A stretch of DNA of 64,000 nucleotides from Branchiostoma floridae (GCF_000003815.2 NC_049979.1:3694520-3758519); one strand, 5' to 3'. Positions 23,763 through 37,300 are shown, numbered from the stretch's first letter. The notes: generated from the sequence alone by a model not told the origin. Numbers and translations: made by a program.

Positions 23763-23942
23763 GCGGATGATAATTACCGGTCCAAGTCCTACAGTAACTG
23801 TTAAAGCAATGAAATTTTTCTGACATCTTGTCTTTCCAGCCGACCTTGATAATACTGCAAGTCCGTGAGCGAAGTAATTGAAACCAAACCCGTAAAATCC
23901 TCCGGATTACTCTGGTATAACTGAGCAGGGGGACAACACTCC

Positions 23943-24127
23943 TAGCCTCTACCAGGCTCCGCGACTCGGTGGTCTAACAGTAGAAATTGGACAAATAAAG
24001 TCTACTGTACGTTATCATACGTGAGAAAATAACTCCTCTGGCCGACAGACTCCCCTAGCGTGCTATTGACTTTACTTGTCCAATTTCTACAATTAGACCA
24101 CCGACCCGCGGAGCCTGGTAGAGGCTA
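23943..24127. mobile_element. MITE-like element with about 59-bp inverted repeats (TAGCCTCTACCAGGCTCCGC)
   Basis: The left arm 23943-24001 and right arm 24069-24127 are inverted copies with few mismatches. The inner part of each arm is GTAGAAATTGGACAA. The inner motif recurs at 26244-26338, and the outer start recurs near 52890 as a fragment. Confidence 0.85.
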
Positions 24128-24944
24128 CAACACTCCAAACACCGTGGAGATGCCGGACAGCTCCCCATGGAGTGGTTACCAGGCAGGCTAGCCCCCGCCC
24201 CATTCCTGCAGACATAGTTCGGGATCGGTTGTCGCTACTGCGGACGGATAACCGTGTTTGTTGGCCCGGTGGGGGAGGGAGAGGCGACTGATTTGTCGTC
24301 CAGAGGACCCCTCGTGTGGCGCACTGGCGTCAGGCTTCAACTTCAGCCTAGTAAGCATGCCGTCAGTATATGTCAGACAATGCCAAATTACATTTTATTC
24401 TCAGAGGTTCCGCATTGTTACTTTCTGTGTACAACTTTAAAACGATGCAACTCACGCAAACTTACATTGAGGATACTAAGCGCTTCTAGCTCTACATGAC
24501 TGTATCAGTCAAGTAGATATAGAAGTCTCAACACTACTTTTGTTAATTCTCTTTTTCACTTGCACTTAATTATGCTAATTGGTACTACTGTATGTCTTGG
24601 GGTGGTGGGACATGGCGCACTGATATGTTGACCTAAATTACCTAAGTTATTCATTTGTATTTTGTTATGTGGCGCTGTTAAAATAAGTTGTTAAACTTGA
24701 ATGCAACGGCACATTGCCCTTGTTATGCGTATTTTAATAAAGAAAAAAAAACACGCCATCGGGAGCTCTCCGCTGCTAATTACCGTATCGCTGTTGCCTT
24801 TTCAAACGGTCGTTGCCTTTGTCGTCAGAATAATTAGTTCTTGGCGACGAAACAGACCAACAGGTGTCACTGACGTTAAAATGATTGACGCAGCCACCTT
24901 GATCATACCTGATGATCAGTAGTGATAGTACTTGTAGCCTGGTT

Positions 24945-25124
24945 ACCATACCCCAGCCCGATCTCAAAGTACTTGTCGTGCACAATAGATATTTTTGAGA
25001 TCCGGCTGGGGTATGGTATTTTTGAGATCCGGCTGGGGTATGGTATTTCTGAGATCCGGCTGGGGTATGGTATTTTTGAGATCCGGCTGGGGTATGGTAT
25101 TTTTGAGATCCGGCTGGGGTATGG
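24945..25124 (+). repeat. Five 27-bp direct repeats preceded by an inverted copy
   Basis: TATTTTTGAGATCCGGCTGG followed by GGTATGG is repeated five times without spacers at 24990-25124, with one base change in unit 3. The inverse, CCATACCCCAGCCCGATCTC, lies at 24947-24966, so the array can fold back on that copy. Absence of spacers rules out a CRISPR array. Confidence 0.92.
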
Positions 25125-25583
25125 TATCCAGCCTCAAGCATAGTCACTTTCACTTTATCACTAGTGCACATCCTAAGCCTGTCCCGGGTTACATTTAAAC
25201 ATCAACGTTAGGAAAAAACAGAATAATGATCGCATCATTTTCGGTTTACTGCTGTCAATACTTTTTTTCATCTATGGACCTTAAGGGTGATCAATTTAGT
25301 AATAACTGACTACAATGATTTAATTTCACAATCCTGGGAATTTTCCGTTCATTTGCAGGAAATTTCAGCTCGCGTGAAAATTTGACGGACAAATGTCGCG
25401 CGCTACTCTCCAAGCAGAGGTTGGAGGTGAAGATTGTGACAGTTTCATCCCACCAATTGCAACCTTTGCTTGGAGAGCAACGCGCCCTTGCTTACTAACC
25501 ACAAGCTCTGATTGACAGCTGCAATTGGTCCAATGGGCCGGTCATGTCCGGCTTTGTTGTGTTGTTGCCAGACAGTCCCCACA

Positions 25584-25656
25584 GCCTCGTTAGCGCAGTA
25601 GGCAGCGCGTCAGTCTCATAATCTGAAGGTCGTGAGTTCGATCCTCACACGGGGCA
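25584..25656 (+). tRNA. tRNA-Met (CAT), elongator
   Basis: 73 bases fold as a standard tRNA. The acceptor GCCTCGT pairs with ACGGGGC (one T-G pair) with discriminator A. The D arm is GCGC..GCGC, the anticodon loop CTCATAA carries CAT, and the T arm is GTGAG-TTCGATC-CTCAC. Internal promoters are A box TAGCGCAGTAGG and B box GTTCGATCCTC. A T7 Pol III terminator begins at 25660. There is no intron, and the sequence is close to animal elongator tRNA-Met. CCA is not encoded, as expected for a nuclear gene. Confidence 0.96.
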
Positions 25657-26166
25657 GATTTTTTTCCTTTCAATTTTTGGAAAATATGAAATGTCGCAAT
25701 CGGTGATCATGACAATGGAATCTGCCAACCGTCATAACCGATTTTCAGCGTAAAGTTTAGTATTTATACCAGATCATACCGCCTGGTCGAAAAGTAATGG
25801 GGGACTTTGTCCAAGTTAGGAATAAAAGCCCACATATGTAGTAGGAGTTAACTGGCCTAGGAGTGAACTGACCGGCTGGATAGACTGCCAAAGACTGACT
25901 CAAATCCCATGAAAACTTATTTGTCCATATTTCGCCAAATTCTTCTCTTTTGACATCCAGCTGACACGTCTAGTAAAAACCCTGCCACAGAAATAGTCAC
26001 CCATGGCCTCCAGACCTTGTGCAGACCATGGTTGAGAGTAAGTCGTTAACAAGGTTTGCTGGGGTTTAGAGTTAGCATATTCGTATTCAAAACTTTTTTC
26101 TTCTTGATTTTATCATGCCTATTGGCATTCCGGCTTACCAACGCGGGATCTCAGACAGTCACACTG

Positions 26167-26391
26167 TAGAGCCGGGTTCACACGTACGTCCAAGTCCGTA
26201 TGAGGTCCGTACAGCACAAGGCTACACAAGTCGCTGGGAAATAGTAGAAATTGGACAAATATAAAACATATAACATGCCAAAGGTGTTCGCTGTCCGAGG
26301 AGTATGGTTTGCCTGCATATTTGTCCAATTTCAATTACTTTTCGAGCTCCATACGGACTTGAATACATACGCACGCGTGAACCCACCTTAA
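26167..26391. mobile_element. MITE-like element with a second element nested inside
   Basis: The outer ends share GGGTTCACNCGT and CAAGTCCGTATG in inverted orientation (26167-26213 and about 26347-26391). Inside, 26244-26338 has its own inverted ends, GTAGAAATTGGACAAATA and TATTTGTCCAATTTCAATTAC, related to the element at 23943-24127. The inner element inserted into the outer one. Confidence 0.7.
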
Positions 26392-26569
26392 GGTCGTACG
26401 TGACCTATTTTGACAAATTGTGGCTCCACAGGCAGACAAGTGCTGCGGATTACAGCTCCGATCCTGTTAGCTCATTTCCGACGGAGGCTGGCAAACTGGT
26501 CCAAGTCCATTACAAAGGGCAGGGCAGGAGTTTGGAACGGATGCCGCCATTCGGCGATCAACAAAGTGT

Positions 26570-26744
26570 TATATCCAAGCAGATTCTACGGTAGTATAAG
26601 ATAGTATCAAAGGCTGGCAAAGGAATGAAGCCGGCCTGGGAGTGTGTATGGCTACCGGAGCCAATGCACACTTATAGGCCGGCTTCACCTCTCTGCGAGC
26701 ATTTGATACTATCTTATGCTACGGTAGGATCTGCTTGGAGATTA
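26570..26744. mobile_element. MITE-like element, family TAATCTCCAAGCAGATCCTA
   Basis: The left end ATCCAAGCAGATTCTACGGT and right end GTAGGATCTGCTTGGAGATT are inverted copies. Both arms continue into TATAAGATAGTATCAAA-type sequence. It is related to the element at 9936-10106. Confidence 0.8.
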
Positions 26745-28398
26745 AACAAAGCAAGCCTAAGTCGTCTAGAGATGTCGCTAACCACTAGACCATACCACAT
26801 TACTTTGCGTCCTATGTCCTGTTGTCCATGCAAGCCGACTACAAAGGTAGAAAAAATGAGATCGGGCATGTCTTGGGATGCGAATGTGTGACAGGGGCTC
26901 ATAACGGATGTTCGGATAAAGTATTTAACAAAACCAATTCCCTTGATGTCTGACCTTCATCGCAAAATCAAGAACAGGTCTGCGGAAATTGGCCCAAAGG
27001 TGAGACGCTTAAGACGGAAATACGGGCCAAGTCTTCAAGGTGCCGACTTGTAACACCTAATTGTCTTCAAACACAAACAGGTGTTCCTCAAGCCCCCTTA
27101 AGCTGCAGGTTGGCAACATTGAGTGTGAGCTGGGCTACATCTTGACTTCACCACCAGCATCAAAGCTGATGTGTTTGTAGGTAACATGCATGACTGTGAC
27201 CCGTTACTGACGATGGCCAGGTTCCCAGTAGCGTTAGAAGTAACAGTAGTAAAGGTGGTTTGTCATAGCCTCTGACAGGGTCTGTGGGTCGTGCACTGAC
27301 TCCTATGGCCGGTCGACGCCATTCACTCTTTGTCCAATATCTACTATTTGTCCAGCGCCCCAAGAAGCCTGGTCTTTTGTCACTTTTCTTGTTAGTTGCT
27401 GGACAGTTCAAACTTAAATCAATACTTAAAAATTATCAACTTCTTCCTTCTTTACCAGACAAATCTGCGGTCGGTGTTCCCACATGGCCGTTTTTGCCTA
27501 CTATGTTGTTTTCGTGAATTCCAGTGTAGCAGACAAGAACACTTATTCATTTTGAGCAGGGGTACATTCTTCTAGCCAGGGCTACTGCCTGACCTGCTGA
27601 CACCTGGTACCTTGTAATCCCAAGCAGAATCTGTCACTTACAGTTAAAACAACAGGATAATTTTATTGGTGCTACAACACAATCAAGAGCTGTAAAGAAC
27701 TTGTTACTTCTATGGTATGGATTTAAACAAATATTGTTATTTGTGTCAACATTGATACATGTACTTTTTCCTTCATTCTTTTTATTTGGAATGTAAACAT
27801 TTGTAATACCCTTTTTTTATAATATACTTGTAATACCATTTTTTTTGCATAAAGACAAGATGTTGTACATTTTGTACTATGATGTTAGGCTGTTTCTTGA
27901 TTTTTCTTTTTTAAGTTAAAACAATGGTCAGTTTAATTTTTGTTTTGTATATTACAGTATGTTTATTTTTGTCCTAATTTTTATAGTTAAAGATACATGT
28001 ATGAGACTTCCCAGATCAAGTGACCAGTGTTAAATATCTTCCAGTAATTTCTTAGGAAGTTCAGATGAAGGAGAAGACATCACCTGTAATGGTGTTAAGG
28101 TTGTTTTTTTTTAAAATTCTTTCTCCATCCACGACTAAGTCTGGAGTATGTCCATTATTGTAACCAGGAATATAAACATCCTTCTATAGGCATATGCGAG
28201 TTAATATTTCATAAATTCAAATTTCATGAAGTTAATAACCTAATGTGAAATATCTTATTTTTCATTTTTGGGGACGTTTAGATGAAAGAGAAAAATTCCC
28301 AAATTATTTCGTTTCTCCATCCTCCATCCACGACCAAGTCTGCACTCCGTCCATCGTACCCACTACACCACAAACATCCCTCACACACAGCGTAAACG

Positions 28399-31300
28399 TT
28401 AGTCCTTGTTGAAAGCAAACGCCGACAGTTTGCTGTTGACAGAGGTAGAGAGCGGCTTCTTCTTCTTAGCCTGGCTGCTGGAGTCTTCAAGTGTTTTGTC
28501 TCCCTTAAGACTCTCGTCGTCTCCTTGGGAGGTTTCTTCACTTTCAGACTCACGCTTCCTTTTCTTGAGGTCGGCGTCTTGAGATGTCGTCTCAGACATC
28601 TGTTTGGCCTTCTCGTTCCAGTCCTGTGTGAGGAGGGAACAGAAGGAAGAACAGTTTCATGACAATAAAGTATGGAAAAAAGGCAAGTAAAATATTGGTC
28701 CATGCGAAGATCTCCTATTCATACTAAAGAAAAGAAAACTGAAGCGCTACATTTGTATGGCCATGTGTCACGGCCACTGGGACTAGCAAACAAGGTGGGA
28801 TTTTTGTGCTCGTTGTATGCTGTATTCTGTGAATGCCAATTCTCATGGTTTATTACAAGAGCCAACAAACAAGAGACCAAGGAAATTCTGAAGGCTGTTT
28901 TTTACAAACACTATGTCCTGTAACCGACAGCACATAGCAATAGCTGTAGATCATAAACTTGCTGTATGTAGGAAAACATTGTATACAGTAGGAAATGCAA
29001 TGGAATCTTAAGATTCACAGTATCAAGGAAAGCTAACAGGCTAAATGGTGTATCGAAGTATCCAAAGCCTGGGTGCCATTCTATTTCTACTGGGGCACCT
29101 TGCACTTGCTACCCTTTTCAGGGGGTGTGCGGCAGTAATCTGATGGCACCCAGGCTAGGCAGGTAAGGCCTTAGGACCACACAAACCCAGCATAATGTTT
29201 AACATGTGTAACCCAATTCCAATCTCTACAGTAGGTATTTACTCAGGACATGTGCAGTAATGCTTAACAAGTCTGCTCAATCCCAAGAGAATATTACTAA
29301 GTATTCCCTCTCCCAGCAGGACATGTGCTATAATGGTTAGTTCTGTTGTCAAAGGGTCTTCATGATACATGTACTCACATTGTTACAAGATTGCAACCCA
29401 ATTTCAACATGCGCCATTGCAACACTTAACAAAGCTACTAGTAATCCATCTGAAGAGAATTCCTTCTCCCTAGGATGACATGTCGTAATGGATAGTCCTG
29501 CTGTCCTGTGAAGGTCTCTGTCACAACTTTGCAGGCCAATTTTAATATGTTGCTAACAGCTACAACACTCAACAAATCCATCCCAAGCCTGCGAGCATCT
29601 GGTGTTCCCTCTCCAATGGTGTGTCTTATAACACTGTAAATCTTGGGAGTGGCTGGTAGTTTGTCCACAGTTTTGCTAGGACTCCTCTGCCGCAAACATA
29701 GCATNNNNNNNNNNNNNNNNNNNNNNNNNNNNNNNNNNNNNNNNNNNNNNNNNNNNNNNNNNNNNNNNNNNNNNNNNNNNNNNNNNNNNNNNNNNNNNNN
29801 NNNNNNNNNNNNNNNNNNNNNNNNNNNNNNNNNNNNNNNNNNNNNNNNNNNNNNNNNNNNNNNNNNNNNNNNNNNNNNNNNNNNNNNNNNNNNNNNNNNN
29901 NNNNNNNNNNNNNNNNNNNNNNNNNNNNNNNNNNNNNNNNNNNNNNNNNNNNNNNNNNNNNNNNNNNNNNNNNNNNNNNNNNNNNNNNNNNNNNNNNNNN
30001 NNNNNNNNNNNNNNNNNNNNNNNNNNNNNNNNNNNNNNNNNNNNNNNNNNNNNNNNNNNNNNNNNNNNNNNNNNNNNNNNNNNNNNNNNNNNNNNNNNNN
30101 NNNNNNNNNNNNNNNNNNNNNNNNNNNNNNNNNNNNNNNNNNNNNNNNNNNNNNNNNNNNNNNNNNNNNNNNNNNNNNNNNNNNNNNNNNNNNNNNNNNN
30201 NNNNNNNNNNNNNNNNNNNNNNNNNNNNNNNNNNNNNNNNNNNNNNNNNNNNNNNNNNNNNNNNNNNNNNNNNNNNNNNNNNNNNNNNNNNNNNNNNNNN
30301 NNNNNNNNNNNNNNNNNNNNNNNNNNNNNNNNNNNNNNNNNNNNNNNNNNNNNNNNNNNNNNNNNNNNNNNNNNNNATCACAAAACACAGTCAGCAAAAA
30401 GGTTCTATCTTTAGCCCAATAGCAGTCACACAAGCAACAGCCAACAGGACATGATTTTAAGAAACAGTCAGACATATCAGGTATCATTCACTACTTTCCG
30501 CCAGTGACATTTGCCACATCTTATTACCTGGCTGTCTAACCTCCATGGTGGTGTCTATGTTTAGCTCCATGTCCTGCTTTACATTACCTCCCAGGGCTCA
30601 AAATACTTTTTTCTGCATACCTGCACAGGTGCAGGTAACATTGAAACTTGACTGCACCAGACAAGTTTAACCTGCACCACTTTAAAGTGGAAGTATGGAT
30701 CATTCTAAAATTGTTCATTTTGTTATCTTCGCCAGCGAAGATTATAAGATTGCTTACTTGGGTCTGTATGTAGGTCAACAGCATATAAGTCGAGAAATTG
30801 TGGATGGAACTTTTTGATTTTTTGTAGGTGTGTAGCGGTTGTTGAAAGGCATGCCTAGTTTGAAAATGGTTTACCTGGCGTTTTCCTACGGTACAGCAGC
30901 GACCTTTGTATTTTTTCGAGGTTTGTTTCGAGAAGCATAACTCAAAATGCAGCTGGGCGATTTCTACGATATTTGGCAGGTGTGTAGCGGTTGTGTAAAG
31001 GATTGTCATGTGCGAGAATGGTTTAGCTAGCTTTTACCTATGGTGCTGTAGCTGGCTTTGTATGTAATTGCGTTTGTCTGTTAACACGATAACTCGAGAT
31101 GTTCTACATGGATGCTAATGATATTTTGTTGATAGGTAGGGGACACAGAAAGGAAGGTCAAGTTCGATAATGGGCCTCCTAGCAACTTGTTTTGGTACTG
31201 CAAGTGAGCGTCAAAGCTTGCGCCTAACTTTTCCAGAAGTGCCATGTTCATGATTTTTAAGTGGTGGATAGCTGTTGGGACTAGGAGTGAATGGTGTAAT

Positions 31301-34300
31301 TTTGGGCCCCCTAGCAGCTTGTTTGGAACTGCAGTGGGTCTTATAGTTTGTAACTTTTAAAAAGGATAACTGCAGAGGGGATTGATGGATATTCTTTGCT
31401 TTTGGTAGGTAGGTACTTAGGGTGATTATCAACATAATGAGATGCTAATTATGTAAATTGCGATCTACTTAATATAATTACTTTGGGATTCTTATCATGG
31501 AGAGAACGACATCCCTTACAAAAGTGGTGTGCAGTGCAACATGACACTGGCACCATTGTCACCCTAGTCCAGCACTAATGTGTGGACCATTAATCTTCAT
31601 TTATCATTCAAGCCCTTCAGACAGAAGCAGAAGCCTGATCTCCTTTCCCTGACAAGGGCCAGTCACACCAAATTAACCCCCTGCCCTCAGTCTCCGGGTC
31701 TTAGCACAGACAAATCAAAGGTGGAGCAGAACTAATCGTCATGCCATGGCAGGGTGTTACACGCCCGCCTGTTTGAAGCATAAGACATGGTCACGTAAAA
31801 AAAGATTAAAACATCGCGGTGGGCCAAATCAGGCTGTCAAAGGTGCCAACGTAATCCTCATGAGTTGTTCGATCGCATACAGTACGCTTAATGATTCAAA
31901 TACTATTTCGGGATGAGATTTGAAGAGTCAAAGTTGGCCTTCAAACTGGCTCTTTTTGCCTGATTTTGGCCTCGATTTCACACTGCATGGGGGTTTCCGT
32001 GCAACCGATTACGACAATATCATATACTTCCGGGTTGTACAAGTGCGGTCATAGAACGCGGGTGGTATCGTATCTTGTCTCGGTTTGTGCTAGGTTGTAG
32101 AGGAGGATCTAAGTAAGGCTTATGAATATACTAATACTTGGAGATTAGCAATTACTATGCCTGTCAATCAGCTATTTTGTCTTTGCGGGGCTATGAATGG
32201 GGGGATCTGAGTAGCCTGACGTGATAGCCAGGCCAGGTAGACTGTGTAAAATACCTCTGCCTTAACTCGCGATTGCAAAACTTTACTTACTATTTTCATG
32301 AGATGGACACAAACATTCACCAAGGCGGGGCCGTAACAATCCTTACGTATGACCCTTAGGTAACCCTTAGATGACCTATTATCTAATATATAGGCCAGTC
32401 ACTCAAAGTTTGTTTATTATTTCTTTTTTTACGAAAAGACTGCAATGTACATTTTGTAGAGTGAAATCTTATATAAAACTAAAGACCTAGCCTAACCTAG
32501 CCTAACTAAAGACCTTACATCCAGCTTTGCTATATTAACATCTCGTATTAAGCTGTATTTGGTGCTTATCCGGCCCATTATAGCCATAATTACATACATT
32601 AATCATTCAAAAACAACGACCTTCGATAAAGAATGTTTATTTGGCGAAGATGTGTGTTCGAGGAACTCTAGTTTTTTATACTCCAAAGTTGGTAACAGTC
32701 AATGCTAATAACAATCAATATACAGCTACATTATAGGACATTTATATATAAAACCCAGTACATAGACCAGTACAGGTCAGGTGCAGGTAGACAGCAGAAA
32801 TACCTGCACAGCTCCAATTTTACCTGCATTAACCTGCATCTGCAGGTGGTATTTCGAGCCCTGCCTCCTGTATTGTGTCAGAACTTCCTACCGCCCTCCT
32901 TGGGTCAACCCCCAAAATAAACATGCCAAAACATGAAACTGTAGCACCAGGATTCCCAGAACCAATTTCAGGCTCAAGGTGACATGTTTGACCTTGTAAT
33001 TGTTGCCTGGGGAGGGGGGCGGTCTCCACCTGCTCTTGGTTTGTCATTAAGAAGGTTGAAATGTCTTTAAGACAGTGTGACTGATTCCTTCAGCACCTGT
33101 TCCTGGAGTCAGTAGCAGAAAGAAGGCCAAATCTTCCCAACTTTTTCTCAAAAACCTTTTGAGAATGGTTTGATATTGTGATCATATTATGAATGAATTT
33201 TCGGTAACTTTGAATTTGAAAAGTTACTGGGAAACTCTGATAAAATCATATGAAATTTATTTGTTTGTGACTTTAAAAGGAAGGGCAGAAAAATGCGCCG
33301 AGAAAGAGGGTTTGCTCTTTCAAAGGGCATGCAATAGTTGATTGTATGTTATGTGTAATATCATATATAAACAAAAAGTTCTGCAGCTATACTACCATAG
33401 ACAGCTGCTAGGAGGTCCATTTTAAAACCTTTGTTTTCTTGACCTCTACCATCCTACCAATCATCATAAGGATCCATCCACAGCTTCTTGGGTTATGCAG
33501 TCCTTAAACAGACACACAAACTGCACCAGAAACATAACCTTGTTGGCAGAGGGAACAAGTTGACAAAGTACTCTAAATGCATTTAAGTTTGCGGAGATTT
33601 AATTTTGCGGTAGCACCATGCACTGTAGTCTCTTACTGCCGTGGAAAAATGTTCGCGGTGGTTTCAAATTCGCGGTGAAGCGGCCGCCGCGGAAACCGCA
33701 AACACTAAACCACCGCTAAAGTTTCTGCATTTACAGTAACTATCAGTACCAGCCTGCCCCACCCCCTGTTGCCTATCCACTGTTCAGGTGACAGGCGTTT
33801 AGACTGAACATCCGGCTACAGGAAGTATCGGTGCACTGCAGTCTGTCCTGAGAAGCTATAGGGGTCAGATCAAAAGGGTCAAGTACACGTGTCAGAAGTC
33901 AAGTAAACTACCAGAGGTCACCACATCAAATGGAATTGACCTGTGACCCATCAGACCACCATGGGATCAGATGTGGGTTAAATCGTTTGTATGGTGCCCT
34001 GTAGGGGCGTTCTTCTCTTTACCTTGTGGTTATAACCTCTTCTCATGACTTGTTGCAGCCTAACACAACACGCAAGACTTTACTCAAGATGTTCAGGGCT
34101 TGAAATTCCTACATGCAACATGCAGTTTGCATGCCGCTTGTAAAAATATGCTATTTAAGTTAAAACAAAAACTCATGCTGTCACACTCCATATCACCTCC
34201 AGAAGAATTGAGCTTTGGACATAAAGCTAACGTTTTATTTTGAAATGCTTCATGGTTAAAGAACTTAAAGAATCTGCATCTACTTCTGAAAGTGTAACAT

Positions 34301-37300
34301 GACAGTTAAAGTATTACATGTAGATGGATCATGTTAAGAATTTGCATGTGAAATTTTGCATGTAACCCCCTCCCCCCAAAGTATTTCTAGCAATGAAAAC
34401 CCATATCTTCCTGCAAAGCTTGCAGACCTCTAACTACAATATGGTATACACATCAGATCTGTGTCCCTGTCATGTCAAACCTCTGTTTGCAAAGCTTGCC
34501 TGTCAAGTTGTGCTAACCTTGGGCATGACGCCTGCCCTTGGTTTTGTCCTTCCCAATTTTGAATCACAGACTCCATGCCGTGGACAAGAAAAGCCTTTTA
34601 TGAAACAGAAATCCAGTCCGACTGACTGACACAATTAAAACAGGAAACCTCGTTTCATGGACAAGTTTGGGCATTTCAGGCCAAGTTATCGCTTGTTAGA
34701 GAAATCAAAATATACTGGAGGTCTATATGCGGATGTTATGTCTTATTTCCAGCGGTATGTCCCTGAAATTTGGGCTAATTTTGTCGCTTGTTTACCTCAA
34801 ATAAAGAAACCAGCCCGAAGGGAAGACAGCAGGACTGTTTATAGGCGAGCTGTGCTAAGAGTAGCGCCCACTGCCTGAGGGGGAGAATGGTTTGCATCTT
34901 TAAGATTCTCTCTCTAAGTTTCGCCACGAGCCAGCGTCACATTCCAGCACTCCACTGCTTCATCAGTGAGTACCGTAAGTCCTGATATGTGTGCAGTGGT
35001 TTTGTTATCTTTACCTTCATGGAACGGAAACATAATGTTTCTTTTCTCTAATTCTTCTTCTTCTTCCATTCCAAACAAATAAGGTCAATGAAAGTGAGCT
35101 GGAAAGTGAAAGTGACCCACCTGCAGATAAAGGTGAAAGTGAGCTGGAAAGTGAAAGTGACCCACCTGCAGATAAAGGTGAAAGTAAGATGGAAGGTGAA
35201 AGTGACCCACCTGTAGATGGAAGGTGAAAGTGAGCTGGAAAGTGAAAGTGACCCACCTGCAGATAAAGGTGAAAGTAAGATGGAAGGTGAAAGTGACCCA
35301 CCTGTTGATGGAAAGTGAAAGAGAGCTGGAAAGTGAAAGTGACCCACCTGTAGATGGAAGGTGAAAGTGAGCTGCAAAGTGAAAGTGACCCACCTGTAGA
35401 TGGAAGGTGAAAGTGACCCACCTGTAGATGGAAAGTGAAAGTTAGCTGGAAAGTGAAAGTGACCCACCTGTTGATGGAAAGTGAAAGAGAGCTGGAAAGT
35501 GAAAGTGACCCACCTGCAGATAAAGGTGAAAGTAAGATGGAAGGTGAAAGTGACCCACCTGTTGATGGAAAGTGAAAGTGAGCTGGAAAGTGAAAGTGAC
35601 CCACCTGCAGATGGAAAGTGAAAGTGACCCACCTCTAGATGAAAGTGAAAGTGAGCTGGAAAGTGAAAGTGACCACCTGCAGATGGGAAGTGAAAGTGAC
35701 CAACCTGTGGATGGAAGGTGAAAGTGAGCTGGAAAGTGAACTGAAAGTGACTCACCTGTAGATGGAAGGAACATAAGCTGGAAAGTGAAAGTGACCCACC
35801 TTCTGTTCCTGCTTGTCCAGTTTTCTCCACCCTCGGATGGCCAGCTGGAACAGACCCGCATCGCTCTCCTCCGAGTTCTCCTCCTGCAGGGTGGCCCGCT
35901 CCTGCTCGAACCACAGGTCAAACCCCTTCACTACCCTACACAAATAAACAAACAAACAAACATATAATCAGACAACAAATTTAACTCAAACCACAGGTCA
36001 AACCACAGGTCAAACCCCTTCACTACCCTGAGCAAACAAACAAACAAACACATAATCAAACAAACAAATACAACAAACCACAGGTCAAACTCCTTCACTA
36101 CCCTATACAAACAAACAAGCAAACAAACAAACAAACACATAAGCAAACAACAAATACAGCCAACACAATCCGCAAGGCCTGACATACATTTATCTAACCC
36201 TCTCGCTGCTACCTATCCCTGTATAGCTAACAGAGAACTGGTGGCTAAATGTTAACTTCTTGGGATTGTGTATCATTAGTTACTGAAGAATCCTACTGAC
36301 TTCTTGTTTTCCTCCTGGTCCTCTGAAGACGTCTTGGGTTGGTTCTCAGGCTCCTGCTTCCTGGGTTTCTTGGCAGCCATGAGTAAGGTGCTCTGGGTCT
36401 GAGGAACAACAGGGCAGAAACAGAGTTAACCTGGTCGCCATTCTCTGCTGGTCGGTTTAGGGATGTTTTTTGTACCTGACGTAGTGTGCTAGGCTCTGAC
36501 CTGTTTCAGTCAGCTGGTCTGGTTAGCTGCCCATTGAGATTTTGCAACCAGAGTGGTTTCAGCTGGCCTTTTGAGTTTACACCGCCATCGGAGCAAAAAA
36601 AAATTCTAAAACCAATGAACTAATGAACTGGGTGGGCCGGCTACACTCGCAGCCCTTATCTTTTTCCTAGACTTTTTCAAGTTTTTGCAAATTTTTTTTT
36701 TTTCAAAATTTTCTTTCACTCTGTGACTCCATATTTTTATTTAAAAATCCGAGAACCAACAAATTAACTTGGTGACACCCCAGCTCTTATCAAAGAAAAG
36801 TTTTGTGGGTCAGACAGAAGGCTTATCTGGTAGTGATCTGCGTTGTTTTTGGACAGCCTGAAGTGACGTCTGGTTGAGACGACTCCAAACTACTGACAGA
36901 AGGACACAAACAGAAGTGACAGAACTCTGACTCTACCAACACCCACCTGTTCCCAATGTTGTACTGGGCACTTTCCCAGCCAGGTTTGTCATGGTGTAGG
37001 AGGTTTCCTTTGTACTTTAATACAACTTCTATCCTACATGACATTTTTCTATATGCGTATCAAAGTGTTATTATTTGTCAATGTCATTTTTTTATCGTCA
37101 TTTCTTCCTGAAGGTTCACGGACATCACTTTCGTTGATTACCATTTACACTTGTTTGATTATATGTAACGCTGGTTAACCTTTATCCGAGGGTAACCTAT
37201 ATTCGTTGTTTGTAAAAAAAAAACGTATTTAGGGATATGAAGTCAATGGACAGTGATTTCAAATCGGAACATTTTGAAAATATGGCAAATTTGAAACCAC

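Larger units (their letters stand above)
23124..28398. other. Intergenic region upstream of C1q and downstream of WDHD1
   Basis: The only gene recognised is tRNA-Met at 25584. The rest holds MITE-like elements, a 27-bp tandem repeat and the probable 3' UTR of WDHD1 (below 28399; TTTATT at 27962-27967 is a candidate minus-strand poly(A) signal). Within that 3' UTR about 100 bases near 28050-28175 resemble 28240-28370 (CCATCCACGAC then AAGTCTG), a diverged local duplication. Confidence 0.5.

Noticed and set aside
24945-25124. CRISPR-like array.
   Set aside because: The repeats abut without spacers, only five units exist, and the context is an animal nuclear genome.
29438-30487. Reading frames of 250-349 codons on both strands.
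   Set aside because: They consist mostly of N and reflect the assembly gap.
28672-35799. Further WDHD1 exons between exon 26 and the last exon.
   Set aside because: Exons 26 and 27 join in phase and reproduce the HMG-box sequence without a gap, and no frame in the interval resembles the family.
35017-35914. Long overlapping minus-strand reading frames rich in HFHFPAHFH-like repeats.
   Set aside because: They are translations of the 45-bp minisatellite in several frames and overlap the real exon 26 donor.
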